Position numbers and translations under genes: made by a program. A stretch of DNA of 64,000 nt from Kribbella sp. NBC_00382 (GTDB lineage: Bacteria > Actinomycetota > Actinomycetes > Propionibacteriales > Kribbellaceae): NCBI RefSeq assembly GCF_036067295.1, contig NZ_CP107954.1, positions 5,332,001 through 5,396,000 on the forward strand, in the 5' to 3' direction. Positions 9,779 through 18,182 of this stretch are shown here, one piece after another; position 1 is the stretch's first letter, and the number at the start of each line of letters is the position of its first letter. The notes under the pieces were generated by a model, which was given only the letters and a program-made list of their open reading frames with translations, was not told the origin of the DNA and did not search any database.

Positions 9779-10351
9779 CTAGTCCCCAACAGCTAGTCGA
9801 AGAGCGGCGTACGAGGAAACCAAAGCCCGCCGCTCTTCGACCAGCAGGCGGTCGTCGAGGTTGCGGCCTGCGGCGACCCAACGGTCGGAGTAATCCATCG
9901 CGTCGACGCGATGCGCCGCCGCCGGTCGTACCGCGTCCTTGTCAGCTGTATAGACATAGGAATAGAGGTCGACCAGCGCATCTTCGAGCTGCGCGCGGGT
10001 GACGCTGTCGTCGTGCTGATGCGCGCGATGGATCCGCCACCACTCGACCTCGAGCCGCGCGGCCTTGGCCGGATCCAAGTCCTCGGACCCGGCGACCAAC
10101 GTGTAGAAGCGGCGCATGTACGCCCGCGCGCCATCCGGCTGATTGTCCGGGAAGGGCGCCCAGAGCTGGTTGGCCTTGAGTACGTACCAGGCGCCGGCGA
10201 GCGTCCGCGCCCGACTCATCCCAAACCCCGCGGCGACCATCCCGACGGAGCTGCGCAGGAACTTGATCCAATCGTGTCGGTAGTACGCCACCCAGGCATC
10301 GGTCTCGCGATTGCCGACGACGACGGGGTCGAACGACCGTGGCCCGGTCAT
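9779..10351 (-). CDS. Hypothetical protein, coupled to M50-like gene
   Basis: A 190-residue soluble protein, mostly helical, that I do not recognise. The start is taken at the ATG at 10351 (MTGPRSFDPVV), which shares one base with the stop of the upstream gene (TGATG); translation is then coupled. Notable segments are WVAYYRHDWIKFLRSSVGMV and WWRIHRAHQHDDSVTRAQLEDALVDLYS. No signal peptide or membrane span. Its constant pairing with the membrane peptidase-like gene is the only hint of function. Confidence 0.65.
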   Translation of the reverse strand: MTGPRSFDPVVVGNRETDAWVAYYRHDWIKFLRSSVGMVAAGFGMSRARTLAGAWYVLKANQLWAPFPDNQPDGARAYMRRFYTLVAGSEDLDPAKAARLEVEWWRIHRAHQHDDSVTRAQLEDALVDLYSYVYTADKDAVRPAAAHRVDAMDYSDRWVAAGRNLDDRLLVEERRALVSSYAALRLAVGD

Positions 10352-11055
10352 CAGCTTGGGAGGAGTCCGGACCACACCACGCCGAGCGCGAGGCAGGCGA
10401 GCGTGAGGATGCCGAAGAAGCCGACCCAGAGAATCGCCGGTACGCCGGTGAGCCGCCGCAACTGATCTGCGTCAGAACTCCACCCGCCGCCGTGCCGCCG
10501 CGACCGTTGCAACTCCAGTACCGCACGTGGCGCCGCCAGCAACAGGAACCAGGTCAGCAGATGCGCGAACCCGGACTGCACCTGCTCCGACCCCCACCAC
10601 GACACGCCGAACACGATCGCCCCGAAGGCAAGTACCGACCAGAGCCCGAACAGATTGCGGATCTGCAGCAACAGCAGAAGCAGCGCCGCGAGCAGTCCCC
10701 ACAGCAACGCAACGGCGTACCCCTGCTTCAGCACGAAGGCCGCGGCGATCCCGAAGAGAGCCGGCCCCGGGTACCCGACGAGCAGCACGGCGATCATCCC
10801 CACGCCGTCGGGCTTGCCGCGCGACACGGTGACGCCGGACGTGTCCGAGTGCAACCGGATCCCGGCCAGCTGCCGCCCGACGAGCAACGCGATCAACCCG
10901 TGCGCGCCCTCATGCGCGATCGTCACGACCTGCCGCGTCTGCCGCCAGACCGGCCGCCACGCGATCAGCAGCAACGCGACGATGCCGGTCACGATCACGA
11001 CCGTGCCTGAAGCACCCGGCTGCGTGCTCGTGATGTTGTCCCAAACCTCGCCCAT
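10351..11055 (-). CDS. M50-like membrane metallopeptidase family protein
   Basis: A 234-residue polytopic membrane protein with a zinc-peptidase motif HEGAH at 48-52 inside a membrane segment (VVTIAHEGAHGLIALLVG), followed by several hydrophobic helices rich in leucine. It fits the M50B-like family of small actinobacterial membrane proteins. The chosen ATG at 11055 has AAGGATGG about 4 nt upstream; longer in-frame versions upstream look non-coding. In the family such proteins are presumed intramembrane proteases, but activity is not shown for most. Operon with the next gene (TGATG overlap). Confidence 0.8.
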   Translation of the reverse strand: MGEVWDNITSTQPGASGTVVIVTGIVALLLIAWRPVWRQTRQVVTIAHEGAHGLIALLVGRQLAGIRLHSDTSGVTVSRGKPDGVGMIAVLLVGYPGPALFGIAAAFVLKQGYAVALLWGLLAALLLLLLQIRNLFGLWSVLAFGAIVFGVSWWGSEQVQSGFAHLLTWFLLLAAPRAVLELQRSRRHGGGWSSDADQLRRLTGVPAILWVGFFGILTLACLALGVVWSGLLPS

Positions 11056-11167
11056 CGCCCCATCCTTGCAGGCACCTGGTGAGGTCAGCTCCAGGGGATG
11101 TGGACGGACAGCGAGCCGTTGACAGCGATCAGGCCGGGCAGGACGGTGAGTACAAGGGGGAGAGACC

Positions 11168-13063
11168 ATGAAGGCTGCTGCTGTTGTACCGCTGTCGCAA
11201 TTTCTCGACTCGGCGGGGACGCTGACACTTGATCAGCGCAAGCTGCTCGTCGACCAATCGTTGCTGCTGCTCGAGCAGAACTACGTGCACCTGCCGCTGA
11301 AGGTCGCGATGCACGCCGTCAACCCGCTGCAGCGCCTGCGGGTGATGCGGGCCCGGATGGAACGCCACACCGCCGACACGATGGAGGCCGAGTGGCTCTT
11401 CCATCGGCAGATGTCGAGCATCTTCCACTCGGTCAGAGACCTGCATACCAACTACCTGCTGCCGGCGCCGTTCGCGGGCAAGATCGCGTACCTGCCGTTC
11501 ATGATCGAGAAGTGTTCCGACGACGGCGGTGACCACTACCTCATCACCCGGACCGTCACCGGCTACACCGCGCCGCAGTTCGGGGCCGGTGCCGAGGTGA
11601 CGCACTGGAACGGTACGCCGATCGCACGCGCCGTCGCTCTCAACGGCGCCCAGTTCGCCGGCAGCAACGAGGCCGCGAACCTCGCTCGCGGCCTCGAGTC
11701 CCTGACGTTGAGGCCCTTGGTGATCCAGTCGCCGCCGGACGAGGACTGGGTGACGTTGACCTACGTCGGCCTCGACGGCTCGGACCAGGAGCTGCGCGAG
11801 CAGTGGAAGGTGACGACCAACCTGCCGCCGATGACCGACCTCGACGCGCTCACGCCGGCCTCGGCGTCGATGGGTCTCGACCTGGATTCGGACGAGAAGT
11901 CGCGGGCCAAGAAAGCTTTGTACGTCCGCGAGGTCGTCGACCTGGAACGCGGCCAGAGCTCGGCCGAACTGGCCAAGCCCAAGGCAGTCGGCGGCGAGGA
12001 CCTGCCGACGACGATGCCTGGCGTGTTCCGCGCCCGCGAGGTGGTCACCGCGGCCGGCACCTTCGGCCACCTGCGGATCTTCACCTTCAGCGTCACCGAC
12101 CCGATCGCTTTCCGCGACGAGTTCGTCCGGCTGGCCGCCGCGCTGCCGCAGAACGGCCTGATCGTCGACGTGCGCGACAACGGCGGCGGGCACATCTTCG
12201 CGAGCGAGTTCACCCTGCAGACGATGACGCCGCGGCACATCTCGCCGGAGCCGGTGCAGTTCATCAGTACGCCGCTCAACCTGCGCATCTGCCGTCGCCA
12301 CAAGGACAACCCGGCCGGTATCGACCTCGGCCCCTGGTTCGACTCGCTCGACCTCGCCACCGAGACCGGCGCCGCGTACTCCGCCGCGAAGCCGATCACC
12401 CCCGAGGACGGCGCCAACGCGATCGGCCAGACGTACTACGGTCCCGTCGTCCTCATCACCGATGCCCGCGTCTACTCGGCGACGGACATCTTCACCGCCG
12501 GCTTCGCGGACCACCAGATCGGCCAGATCCTCGGCGTCGACGACAACACCGGCGCCGGCGGCGCAAACGTCTGGACCCATGGCCTGCTGGCCACCCTGCT
12601 CAACGAGCCGCCGCCGCCGGACGAGACCTCGCCCTACGTCGCGCTGCCCAACGGGGCCAACCTGCGGGTCGCGATCCGCCGCACCCTGCGCGTCGGCGAA
12701 CTGTCCGGCACTCCCGTCGAAGACCTCGGCGTCCGGCCGGACTCGACCCACCAGATGACCCGGCGAGATCTCCTCGAAGGCAACCTCGACCTGCTCGACG
12801 CAGCCGGCGCACTCCTGTCGGCGATGCCGGTCCGCCGCCTTGACGTCTCCACCAAACTCGCCGGTACGACGCTCAGCGTCACCCTGGACGTGGACGGCCT
12901 CGACCGCATCGACGTCTACCTCGACGACCGCCCGATCAGCTCCGAGGATCTCGCCGCAGACCCGATCAGCATCGACATCGTCGACGTCACCGCCGGCCAG
13001 ATCCTCCGCACCGACGGCTACTCCGCCAACACCCTCACCGCCTCCCGCCGCACGGTCGTCTGA
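11168..13063 (+). CDS. S41 family C-terminal-processing-type peptidase
   Basis: A 631-residue protein with an S41 (tail-specific protease) core. NGLIVDVRDNGGGH marks the family strand and loop; the nucleophile is Ser437 in VYSATDIFTAGFADH. The N-terminal 110 residues are helical and include SIFHSVRDLHTNYLLP. There is no signal peptide, which is odd because most S41 proteases act outside the membrane, so this one may act on cytoplasmic proteins. A C-terminal beta-rich domain follows (about 560-631). RBS GGGGGAGAG precedes the ATG. A structured AT-rich inverted repeat follows the stop. Confidence 0.82.
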   Translation: MKAAAVVPLSQFLDSAGTLTLDQRKLLVDQSLLLLEQNYVHLPLKVAMHAVNPLQRLRVMRARMERHTADTMEAEWLFHRQMSSIFHSVRDLHTNYLLPAPFAGKIAYLPFMIEKCSDDGGDHYLITRTVTGYTAPQFGAGAEVTHWNGTPIARAVALNGAQFAGSNEAANLARGLESLTLRPLVIQSPPDEDWVTLTYVGLDGSDQELREQWKVTTNLPPMTDLDALTPASASMGLDLDSDEKSRAKKALYVREVVDLERGQSSAELAKPKAVGGEDLPTTMPGVFRAREVVTAAGTFGHLRIFTFSVTDPIAFRDEFVRLAAALPQNGLIVDVRDNGGGHIFASEFTLQTMTPRHISPEPVQFISTPLNLRICRRHKDNPAGIDLGPWFDSLDLATETGAAYSAAKPITPEDGANAIGQTYYGPVVLITDARVYSATDIFTAGFADHQIGQILGVDDNTGAGGANVWTHGLLATLLNEPPPPDETSPYVALPNGANLRVAIRRTLRVGELSGTPVEDLGVRPDSTHQMTRRDLLEGNLDLLDAAGALLSAMPVRRLDVSTKLAGTTLSVTLDVDGLDRIDVYLDDRPISSEDLAADPISIDIVDVTAGQILRTDGYSANTLTASRRTVV

Positions 13064-13077
13064 CCGGCCGATCCCGC

Positions 13078-13148
13078 TGTGATCTCCTTCATATTCTTCG
13101 CAACTATCAGCAGATTGCGATAGTTTCGAAGATGTTAGTGAGATCACA
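13078..13148. repeat. 71-nt AT-rich imperfect inverted repeat
   Basis: Between the S41 and PAP2 genes. Three paired blocks are seen: TGTGATCTC with GAGATCACA, TCTTCG with CGAAGA, and AACTATC with GATAGTT, around the loop AGCAGATTGC. The stretch is clearly poorer in GC than its surroundings. It could fold as one long hairpin in RNA, act as a terminator without a U-run, or serve as a pair of operators for a regulator of the PAP2 gene. Confidence 0.6.
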
Positions 13149-13208
13149 GCTAAAACGAATGACCGTTCTTGATCTTCACCGGCCCGCAGGCGCAGGGTGG
13201 ACGGTAGA

Positions 13209-13220
13209 GAACGAGCGTTC
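13209..13220. promoter_or_regulatory. Short palindrome upstream of PAP2 gene
   Basis: GAACG and CGTTC separated by AG, 20 nt before the PAP2 start codon. A weaker AACG...CGTT pair lies at 13154-13166. A possible operator; no regulator is assigned. Confidence 0.3.
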
Positions 13221-13240
13221 GGTTTCCAGGGGAGGGCGAC

Positions 13241-14089
13241 ATGGCGCAGGCAACTCTTTGCCGACCACTAGAGGACCTGCCCTCGCTGTCCCCGCCCGAC
13301 GACCACCACGCGAAGCTGAAACGGGTCGTCCGGGAGATCGCACTGCTGGCCGTGCTGTTCGGCATCTACAACCTGGGCCGGCTCATCTCGGCCCATCACG
13401 CCGGCTCGGCCTTCATCCACGCGGACGAGGTGCGGCACTTCCAGGTCTGGCTCGGCCTGCCCACCGAGGCGCAGGTACAGCAGGTCGCCTTGCAGGTCCC
13501 CGACCTGGCCCGAGCCGCCAACCGGTACTACGCGATGGTGCACTTCCCGCTCACCGCCACCGTGCTGATCTGGCTGCTGATCCGTCGGCCGGCGGAGTAC
13601 GCGAAAGCGCGCTGGGCGCTCGCGTCGCTGACCGGGCTGGCGCTGATCGGGCACCTCGTCTTCCCGCTGGCACCGCCGCGGATGTTCCCGCAGTACGGGC
13701 TCGTCGACACGGCGCAGCTGCTCGGCCAGTCGGTCTACAACGCTGACGCCGAGAGTGGGCTGGCGAATCAGTTCGCGGCGATGCCGAGCTTGCATGTCGG
13801 GTGGGCGTTCCTGGTTGCCGTGTTCCTGGTCCGGGCCACGAAGTCGCGCTGGCGGTGGCTGTGGATCGCGCATCCGGTGATCACGTTCGCGGTGGTCGTC
13901 GTGACGGCCAACCACTACTGGCTCGACGGGCTGGTCGCGCTCGGGTTGGCGATCCCGCTGGTGCTGATCTTCGACAGCCGGCGGGTGCGCCAGGACAGCG
14001 CACCCGCCGATGTCGCCCCGATGTCGACTCAGTTGTCTGCTGGCGGGGGAGCAGTCGTGGCGAGCTCCTCGTCGGCGCGTACCAGGTAG
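13241..14089 (+). CDS. PAP2-family phosphatase / inositol phosphotransferase-like membrane enzyme
   Basis: A 282-residue membrane protein with about six hydrophobic helices. PAP2-type catalytic motifs are present: MPSLHVGW (first catalytic histidine) and NHYWLDGLVAL (second). The arrangement resembles the Aur1/Ipt1-like PAP2 branch, which handles lipid-linked phosphate esters at the membrane. RBS GGGGAGGG sits 7 nt before the ATG. The C-terminal 20 codons overlap the tail of the convergent SulP gene by 61 bp, which is long for a compact convergent pair. Confidence 0.83.
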   Translation: MAQATLCRPLEDLPSLSPPDDHHAKLKRVVREIALLAVLFGIYNLGRLISAHHAGSAFIHADEVRHFQVWLGLPTEAQVQQVALQVPDLARAANRYYAMVHFPLTATVLIWLLIRRPAEYAKARWALASLTGLALIGHLVFPLAPPRMFPQYGLVDTAQLLGQSVYNADAESGLANQFAAMPSLHVGWAFLVAVFLVRATKSRWRWLWIAHPVITFAVVVVTANHYWLDGLVALGLAIPLVLIFDSRRVRQDSAPADVAPMSTQLSAGGGAVVASSSSARTR

Positions 14090-16251
14090 GGCTCGCGTTC
14101 GAGGACCAGCCGGGCGGCGGCTGCGCCGATGTCGAAGTACAGGCCGACCAGTTCGAGCCGGCCGGCCTCCTCGGCCTTGCGGACGCAGGCGAAGCTGCGG
14201 AGGTTCTCCAGTTGCACCGCCACGTTCGTGACGGACAGCTTGTCAGCCGGTGACAGTTTGATGCCTGTCACCGGGTCGATGATGTCGGGCAGCGCGGCGG
14301 ACCGGCGTACCGACAGCTCGAGATGCTTCAGCCAGGTCCGCAGCGCGGAACCGTCGTTGCCGGAGGCATCGAGCGCGGCCGCGGCCGCACCGCAGTGTGA
14401 GTGACCGCAGACCACGATCTGGGCGACACTCAGTACCTCCACCGCGTACTCGACCGCCGCGTCGACAGAGTTGCTGTTCGACCCGTACGGCGGGACGAGG
14501 TTGCCCACGTTGCGGACGCAGAACTGGTCGCCCGGCCCGCTGGTGGTGATCATGTTCGGCACGATCCGCGAATCGGCGCAGGTGATGAACAACTGCGTCG
14601 GCTTCTGCCCATCGGCCGCGAGCCGCGCCATCATCGGCCGGATCGACTCGGCCGACTCCTCGAACTCGCGGATGCCGTTCAGCATCGCCGCGCGCTGGTC
14701 CACCTCCGGTACCACCTGGCGTTGCGGTTGCCAGGGGATGATCCGGCGGCCGGTGTCGCCACGCATCGCGGCCCGGAATGCCGCCCGGTTGAGGACGACC
14801 GAGCCGCCGCGCGCGAGGTGCCCGCGCCGCCAGTCCTCGATCGCCTCGTACGCCGCGTGGTCCAGGTGATCGACCTGGAGGTCCACCCGGACAGGAGCGC
14901 CCACCGGGATCGTGCGCAACGTCCTTACCAGGGAGGCGACTCCGAGAAAGACCAGCGTGCCGCGGATCCGGACGATCCACACGCCATCCTCCTCGGTCGT
15001 GGTGACCGTTGCCCTGGCCAACCGATACAGCACCCGGCCGAGCGCAAGGATGAGCCCGGCGAGCACGCCCTCGGCCAGTCCCAGGACGGCTACGCCTGCT
15101 GCGGTTACGACGTACACGAGAAGTTCGTCGTGGCGCCGGAGAGTGCGGATGTGGGCTAGCTGGACGAGTCTCAAGCCGGTGACCAGGAGGACGCCGGCCA
15201 GGGCGGCCATCGGGATCAGTTCGAGCATCGCGCCCGCCGCGAGTACGAAGACCGCGATCCAGACACCGTGCAGGATCGCCGACGCCCGGGACCGGGCACC
15301 GGCGGCGACGTTGGTGGAGCTGCGCACGATCACGCCGGTGACGGGCATGCCGCCGAGTGCACCGGAGATCGCGTTCGCGGCGCCCTGGCCGATCAGCTCG
15401 CGGTCGAGGTTGCTTCGCTTGCCGCGGTGAAGCTTGTCCACGGCAACGGCCGAGAGCAGTGACTCGACGCTGGCGACCAGGGCGATGGTCAGGACGGCCG
15501 TCGCGATCTCGAGCGGGCCGCCACCGGGCAGCGTGGGTGGGATGAGTTCCTTCAGCGGAGCGTCCGGCAGGCTGACGCGGGTGACGTCGACCATGAACGC
15601 GGCGGCCAGCGCGGTGACGGTAACCACCGCGACGAGTGGCGCGGGAACCATACGGACCTTGGGGATCCTCGGCCAGACGAGCAGGATCACCACGGTCAGG
15701 ATGCCGACCAGCACGGAGCCCGCGTGATGGGCCACCAACTGTGCGGGAAGCCCTGCCACGTTGGCGATCAGGGAGCTTTGTGCTTGCCCGCCGAGCACCA
15801 CGTGTAGCTGTTGCACGGCGATGGTGACGCCGATGCCGGCCAGCATGCCGTGCACCACGGCGGGGGACAGGGAGAGCGCGAGCCTGCCGATGCGGGTGAC
15901 GCCCAGCAGGATCTGCAGAAGGCCGGCCGCGCAGGTGATCCCTGCGGTGGCGGCCCAGCCGAATTGCGTGGCCAGACCGGCCACGACGACCGTGAGGCCG
16001 GCGGCGGGACCGCTGACCTGCAAGGGGGAGCCGCCGAGCGCGCCGGCGACGATGCCACCGACGACGGCGGCGACGAGCCCGGCGATCAGCGGGGCTCCGG
16101 ATGCGGCGGCGATCCCCAGCGAGAGCGGGATCGCGATCAGGAAGACGACCAGCGAAGCGGGTACGTCATGACGGACGATGGACCTCCACGAGCTGCGCTC
16201 GGGCGCAGCCTCGGACGGTGGCGGTGAGTGGTTGGGTGAGATGGTCGGCAC
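14029..16251 (-). CDS. SulP anion transporter fused to beta-carbonic anhydrase
   Basis: About 740 residues from a GTG at 16251 that has GGAGGA just upstream; an in-frame ATG at 16320 is an alternative. The first 400 residues form the multi-helix SulP permease (VRHDVPASLVVFLIAIPLSLGIA near the start), then a STAS-like region. The last 180 residues are a beta-class carbonic anhydrase with zinc ligands in CADSR (about 557-561) and GHSHCG (about 613-618). Such fusions are known in actinobacteria and are thought to couple bicarbonate or sulfate transport to CO2 hydration. Inner membrane. Confidence 0.88.
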   Translation of the reverse strand: MPTISPNHSPPPSEAAPERSSWRSIVRHDVPASLVVFLIAIPLSLGIAAASGAPLIAGLVAAVVGGIVAGALGGSPLQVSGPAAGLTVVVAGLATQFGWAATAGITCAAGLLQILLGVTRIGRLALSLSPAVVHGMLAGIGVTIAVQQLHVVLGGQAQSSLIANVAGLPAQLVAHHAGSVLVGILTVVILLVWPRIPKVRMVPAPLVAVVTVTALAAAFMVDVTRVSLPDAPLKELIPPTLPGGGPLEIATAVLTIALVASVESLLSAVAVDKLHRGKRSNLDRELIGQGAANAISGALGGMPVTGVIVRSSTNVAAGARSRASAILHGVWIAVFVLAAGAMLELIPMAALAGVLLVTGLRLVQLAHIRTLRRHDELLVYVVTAAGVAVLGLAEGVLAGLILALGRVLYRLARATVTTTEEDGVWIVRIRGTLVFLGVASLVRTLRTIPVGAPVRVDLQVDHLDHAAYEAIEDWRRGHLARGGSVVLNRAAFRAAMRGDTGRRIIPWQPQRQVVPEVDQRAAMLNGIREFEESAESIRPMMARLAADGQKPTQLFITCADSRIVPNMITTSGPGDQFCVRNVGNLVPPYGSNSNSVDAAVEYAVEVLSVAQIVVCGHSHCGAAAAALDASGNDGSALRTWLKHLELSVRRSAALPDIIDPVTGIKLSPADKLSVTNVAVQLENLRSFACVRKAEEAGRLELVGLYFDIGAAAARLVLEREPYLVRADEELATTAPPPADN

Positions 16252-16398
16252 GGGTCCTCCGGCGTTGGGTGCTGACAGCAACAGAACGTCGAAACAAAGG
16301 GTGTCGATCTGAGCACTCATAGTAACGGGCAGTTCAAGGCTGGACGAAGCGGTAATTCCAATTCGTTGCCTGCTGCCCTTTGACGGTTGCCTTGCCAC

Positions 16399-16806
16399 CT
16401 AACCGGGGAAGAGCACCTGCCGGGCGTGGTCGGTGTCGAGATATTCGCGGACGGCGACGATCACGCCGTCCCGGACGGTGAAGACGCCGCCGCAGCGGTT
16501 GTCGTAGGCAACGCCGGACTTCGCGGTCGCCTGTGCGGTCCATTCGGCGAAGACCTGGTCGCCGTCGGCGAGGATGTTGGTGAGCTTGATGACCACCGGT
16601 TGGGTGGTGTCGAAGAGCTTCCCGGCGGCCGCGCCGAGGAAGTCGTCGACCACGGTGTCCCGTCCGCGCCAGGTGCCGGACAGCGGCAGGTCACCGGGGT
16701 AGGTCCACTCGACGTCGGGTGCGAAGCTCGCCCGGATGGCCGGCAGATCACCGGCCGCCACCGCCTCGACGTACCGGGTCACGACGGTCTTGGGGGTGTT
16801 CGTCAC
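16399..16806 (-). CDS. SnoaL-like / NTF2-fold protein
   Basis: A 135-residue protein: VVTRYVEAVAAGDLPAIRASFAPDVEWTYPG at the start and GVFTVRDGVIVAVREYLDTDHARQVLF at the end are typical of SnoaL-like polyketide-cyclase-fold proteins that bind or isomerise small ketones. The start overlaps the stop of the upstream reductase by 4 bp (ATGA), so both are one operon controlled from the intergenic region next to HxlR. Confidence 0.85.
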   Translation of the reverse strand: MTNTPKTVVTRYVEAVAAGDLPAIRASFAPDVEWTYPGDLPLSGTWRGRDTVVDDFLGAAAGKLFDTTQPVVIKLTNILADGDQVFAEWTAQATAKSGVAYDNRCGGVFTVRDGVIVAVREYLDTDHARQVLFPG

Positions 16807-17699
16807 TGGTGTTCCCTTCCGAGAGTCAGTACTGCGTTACCGCGGATCCGCCGGTCGCGGAGGTCGTCGAGCACCGCGCCGGTCGTGGTCCAGTGCTCGA
16901 TCCTGCCGAGCTCGGGATGCAACCGCCCGGTCGCGACGAGCCGGACGAGGGTCGCCAGGTCGGGGCCGTCGGCCGGCTCGGAGTCGTAGTGGAAGTGCTT
17001 GATGACGGCAGCCTCTGGGCCCTTGAAGAAGTCGAAGAAGTCCAGCGTCGATGCCTCGCGACTGGCCTGCCCGAACCAGATCAGCGTGCCGCCTGCCCGC
17101 AGTTTGGTGAGTGCTGCCGGAAGGCTGCGCCCACCAACCGACTCCAGCACGAGATCGAAGGGGCCGGTCGCGTCGGCCACGTCGTACGCGAGAGTCTCGG
17201 CACCGAGTTCCAGGAGCCGGGCGCCGCGTTCGGGTGAGGAGACAACCGCGGTGACCTCGGCGCCGGCGGCCGCAGCGAGTTCGGTGACGTAGTGGCCGAC
17301 ACCACCCGAGGCGCCGGTCAGCAGGACTCGACGGCCGAGGATGCTGCCCGCAGTACGGAGCAGTCGAACTGCCGTCAGCCCGGCCAGCGGTAGCGCGGCC
17401 GCTTGCTCGAAGGAGATCGCGTCGGGAAGTACGGCGGTCTGATGGGCCGGTACGACGACGCGCTCGGCCCAGCCGGAGTGAGGGAGGTGCGCGACGACCC
17501 GAGGGCCACCTTGGATGATCGTGCCGGCGATGTCCTTGCCTGGTCGCCAGCCCGGCCGGTCGGTCTCGAGCTGGAAGGTCTCGCCGCGGTTGACCGAGAA
17601 GGCCGCTACCTCGATCACCAGCTCGTCCGGACCCGGTTGGACCTCGTCGACCTCGGCCAGTCCGACTTCGCCGGGTCCGGTCGGTACCACTGCCAGCAC
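16803..17699 (-). CDS. Zinc-independent quinone oxidoreductase (MDR superfamily)
   Basis: A 298-residue medium-chain dehydrogenase/reductase. GroES-like N-terminus (PGPDELVIEVAAFSVNRGE), Rossmann segment LLTGASGGVGHY at about 148-159, and LVLESVGG. The zinc ligands of classical alcohol dehydrogenases are not seen, fitting quinone/enoyl reductases that use NADPH. GTG start with AAGGAG 8 nt upstream. Divergent from an HxlR regulator, which commonly controls such redox genes in response to aldehydes or quinones. Confidence 0.86.
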   Translation of the reverse strand: MLAVVPTGPGEVGLAEVDEVQPGPDELVIEVAAFSVNRGETFQLETDRPGWRPGKDIAGTIIQGGPRVVAHLPHSGWAERVVVPAHQTAVLPDAISFEQAAALPLAGLTAVRLLRTAGSILGRRVLLTGASGGVGHYVTELAAAAGAEVTAVVSSPERGARLLELGAETLAYDVADATGPFDLVLESVGGRSLPAALTKLRAGGTLIWFGQASREASTLDFFDFFKGPEAAVIKHFHYDSEPADGPDLATLVRLVATGRLHPELGRIEHWTTTGAVLDDLRDRRIRGNAVLTLGREHQ

Positions 17700-17777
17700 T
17701 GCCCTTCTCCTTAACTAGACTCAAGGCTGAAGCTACGGATCCCGCCGGGGTTCGCGGAAGACGGCACTTTCTACTGC

Positions 17778-17783
17778 TATAGG
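17778..17783 (+). promoter_or_regulatory. -10 element of leaderless hxlR promoter
   Basis: TATAGG ends exactly 6 nt before the HxlR ATG at 17790, and there is no ribosome binding site. This fits an actinobacterial leaderless transcript starting at the A of the start codon. Confidence 0.5.
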
Positions 17784-17789
17784 CACCAA

Positions 17790-18182
17790 ATGGATACCGA
17801 CCAGGTCAGCGGCAGGTGGGACGCCAACAAGGGCGCCTGCCCGACCCGGCAGGTCCTCAGCCGGATCGGCGACACCTGGACGATGCTGGTGATCAGCACG
17901 CTCGAGCGCCACGGCACGATGCGGTCGGGGCAGCTGAAGGCGGCGATCGAGGGAATCACGCAGAAGATGCTCACCCAGACGCTGCGTCAACTCGAGCGCG
18001 ACGGGGTGGTCCGGCGCGACGTGGTTCCTACGGTGCCGATCTCGGTCAGCTATACGCTGACCCCGCTGGGTCAGAGCCTGGGTGTCGCGGTCGCCACGAT
18101 GCGCACCTGGGCCTACGACCACATGGACGAGATCGTTGCCGCTCGCAACGACTATGACGACCGACCGACCGCGGAGGAATGA
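17790..18182 (+). CDS. HxlR family transcriptional regulator
   Basis: A 130-residue winged-helix protein: CPTRQVLSRIGDTWTMLVISTLERHGTMRSGQL and the wing region ITQKMLTQTLRQLERDGVVRRDV are diagnostic. Cys17 lies where redox-sensing members of the family keep a reactive cysteine. It is divergent from the quinone oxidoreductase/SnoaL operon and overlaps the downstream SDR gene by 4 bp (ATGA), so it likely regulates both. The start is apparently leaderless. Confidence 0.9.
   Translation: MDTDQVSGRWDANKGACPTRQVLSRIGDTWTMLVISTLERHGTMRSGQLKAAIEGITQKMLTQTLRQLERDGVVRRDVVPTVPISVSYTLTPLGQSLGVAVATMRTWAYDHMDEIVAARNDYDDRPTAEE

Noticed and set aside
11129-13147. 672-codon open frame on the minus strand across the S41 gene
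   Set aside because: Mirror frame of a real GC-rich gene: biased toward V/R/D/G, no domain, no RBS; the plus-strand S41 protein has clear motifs.
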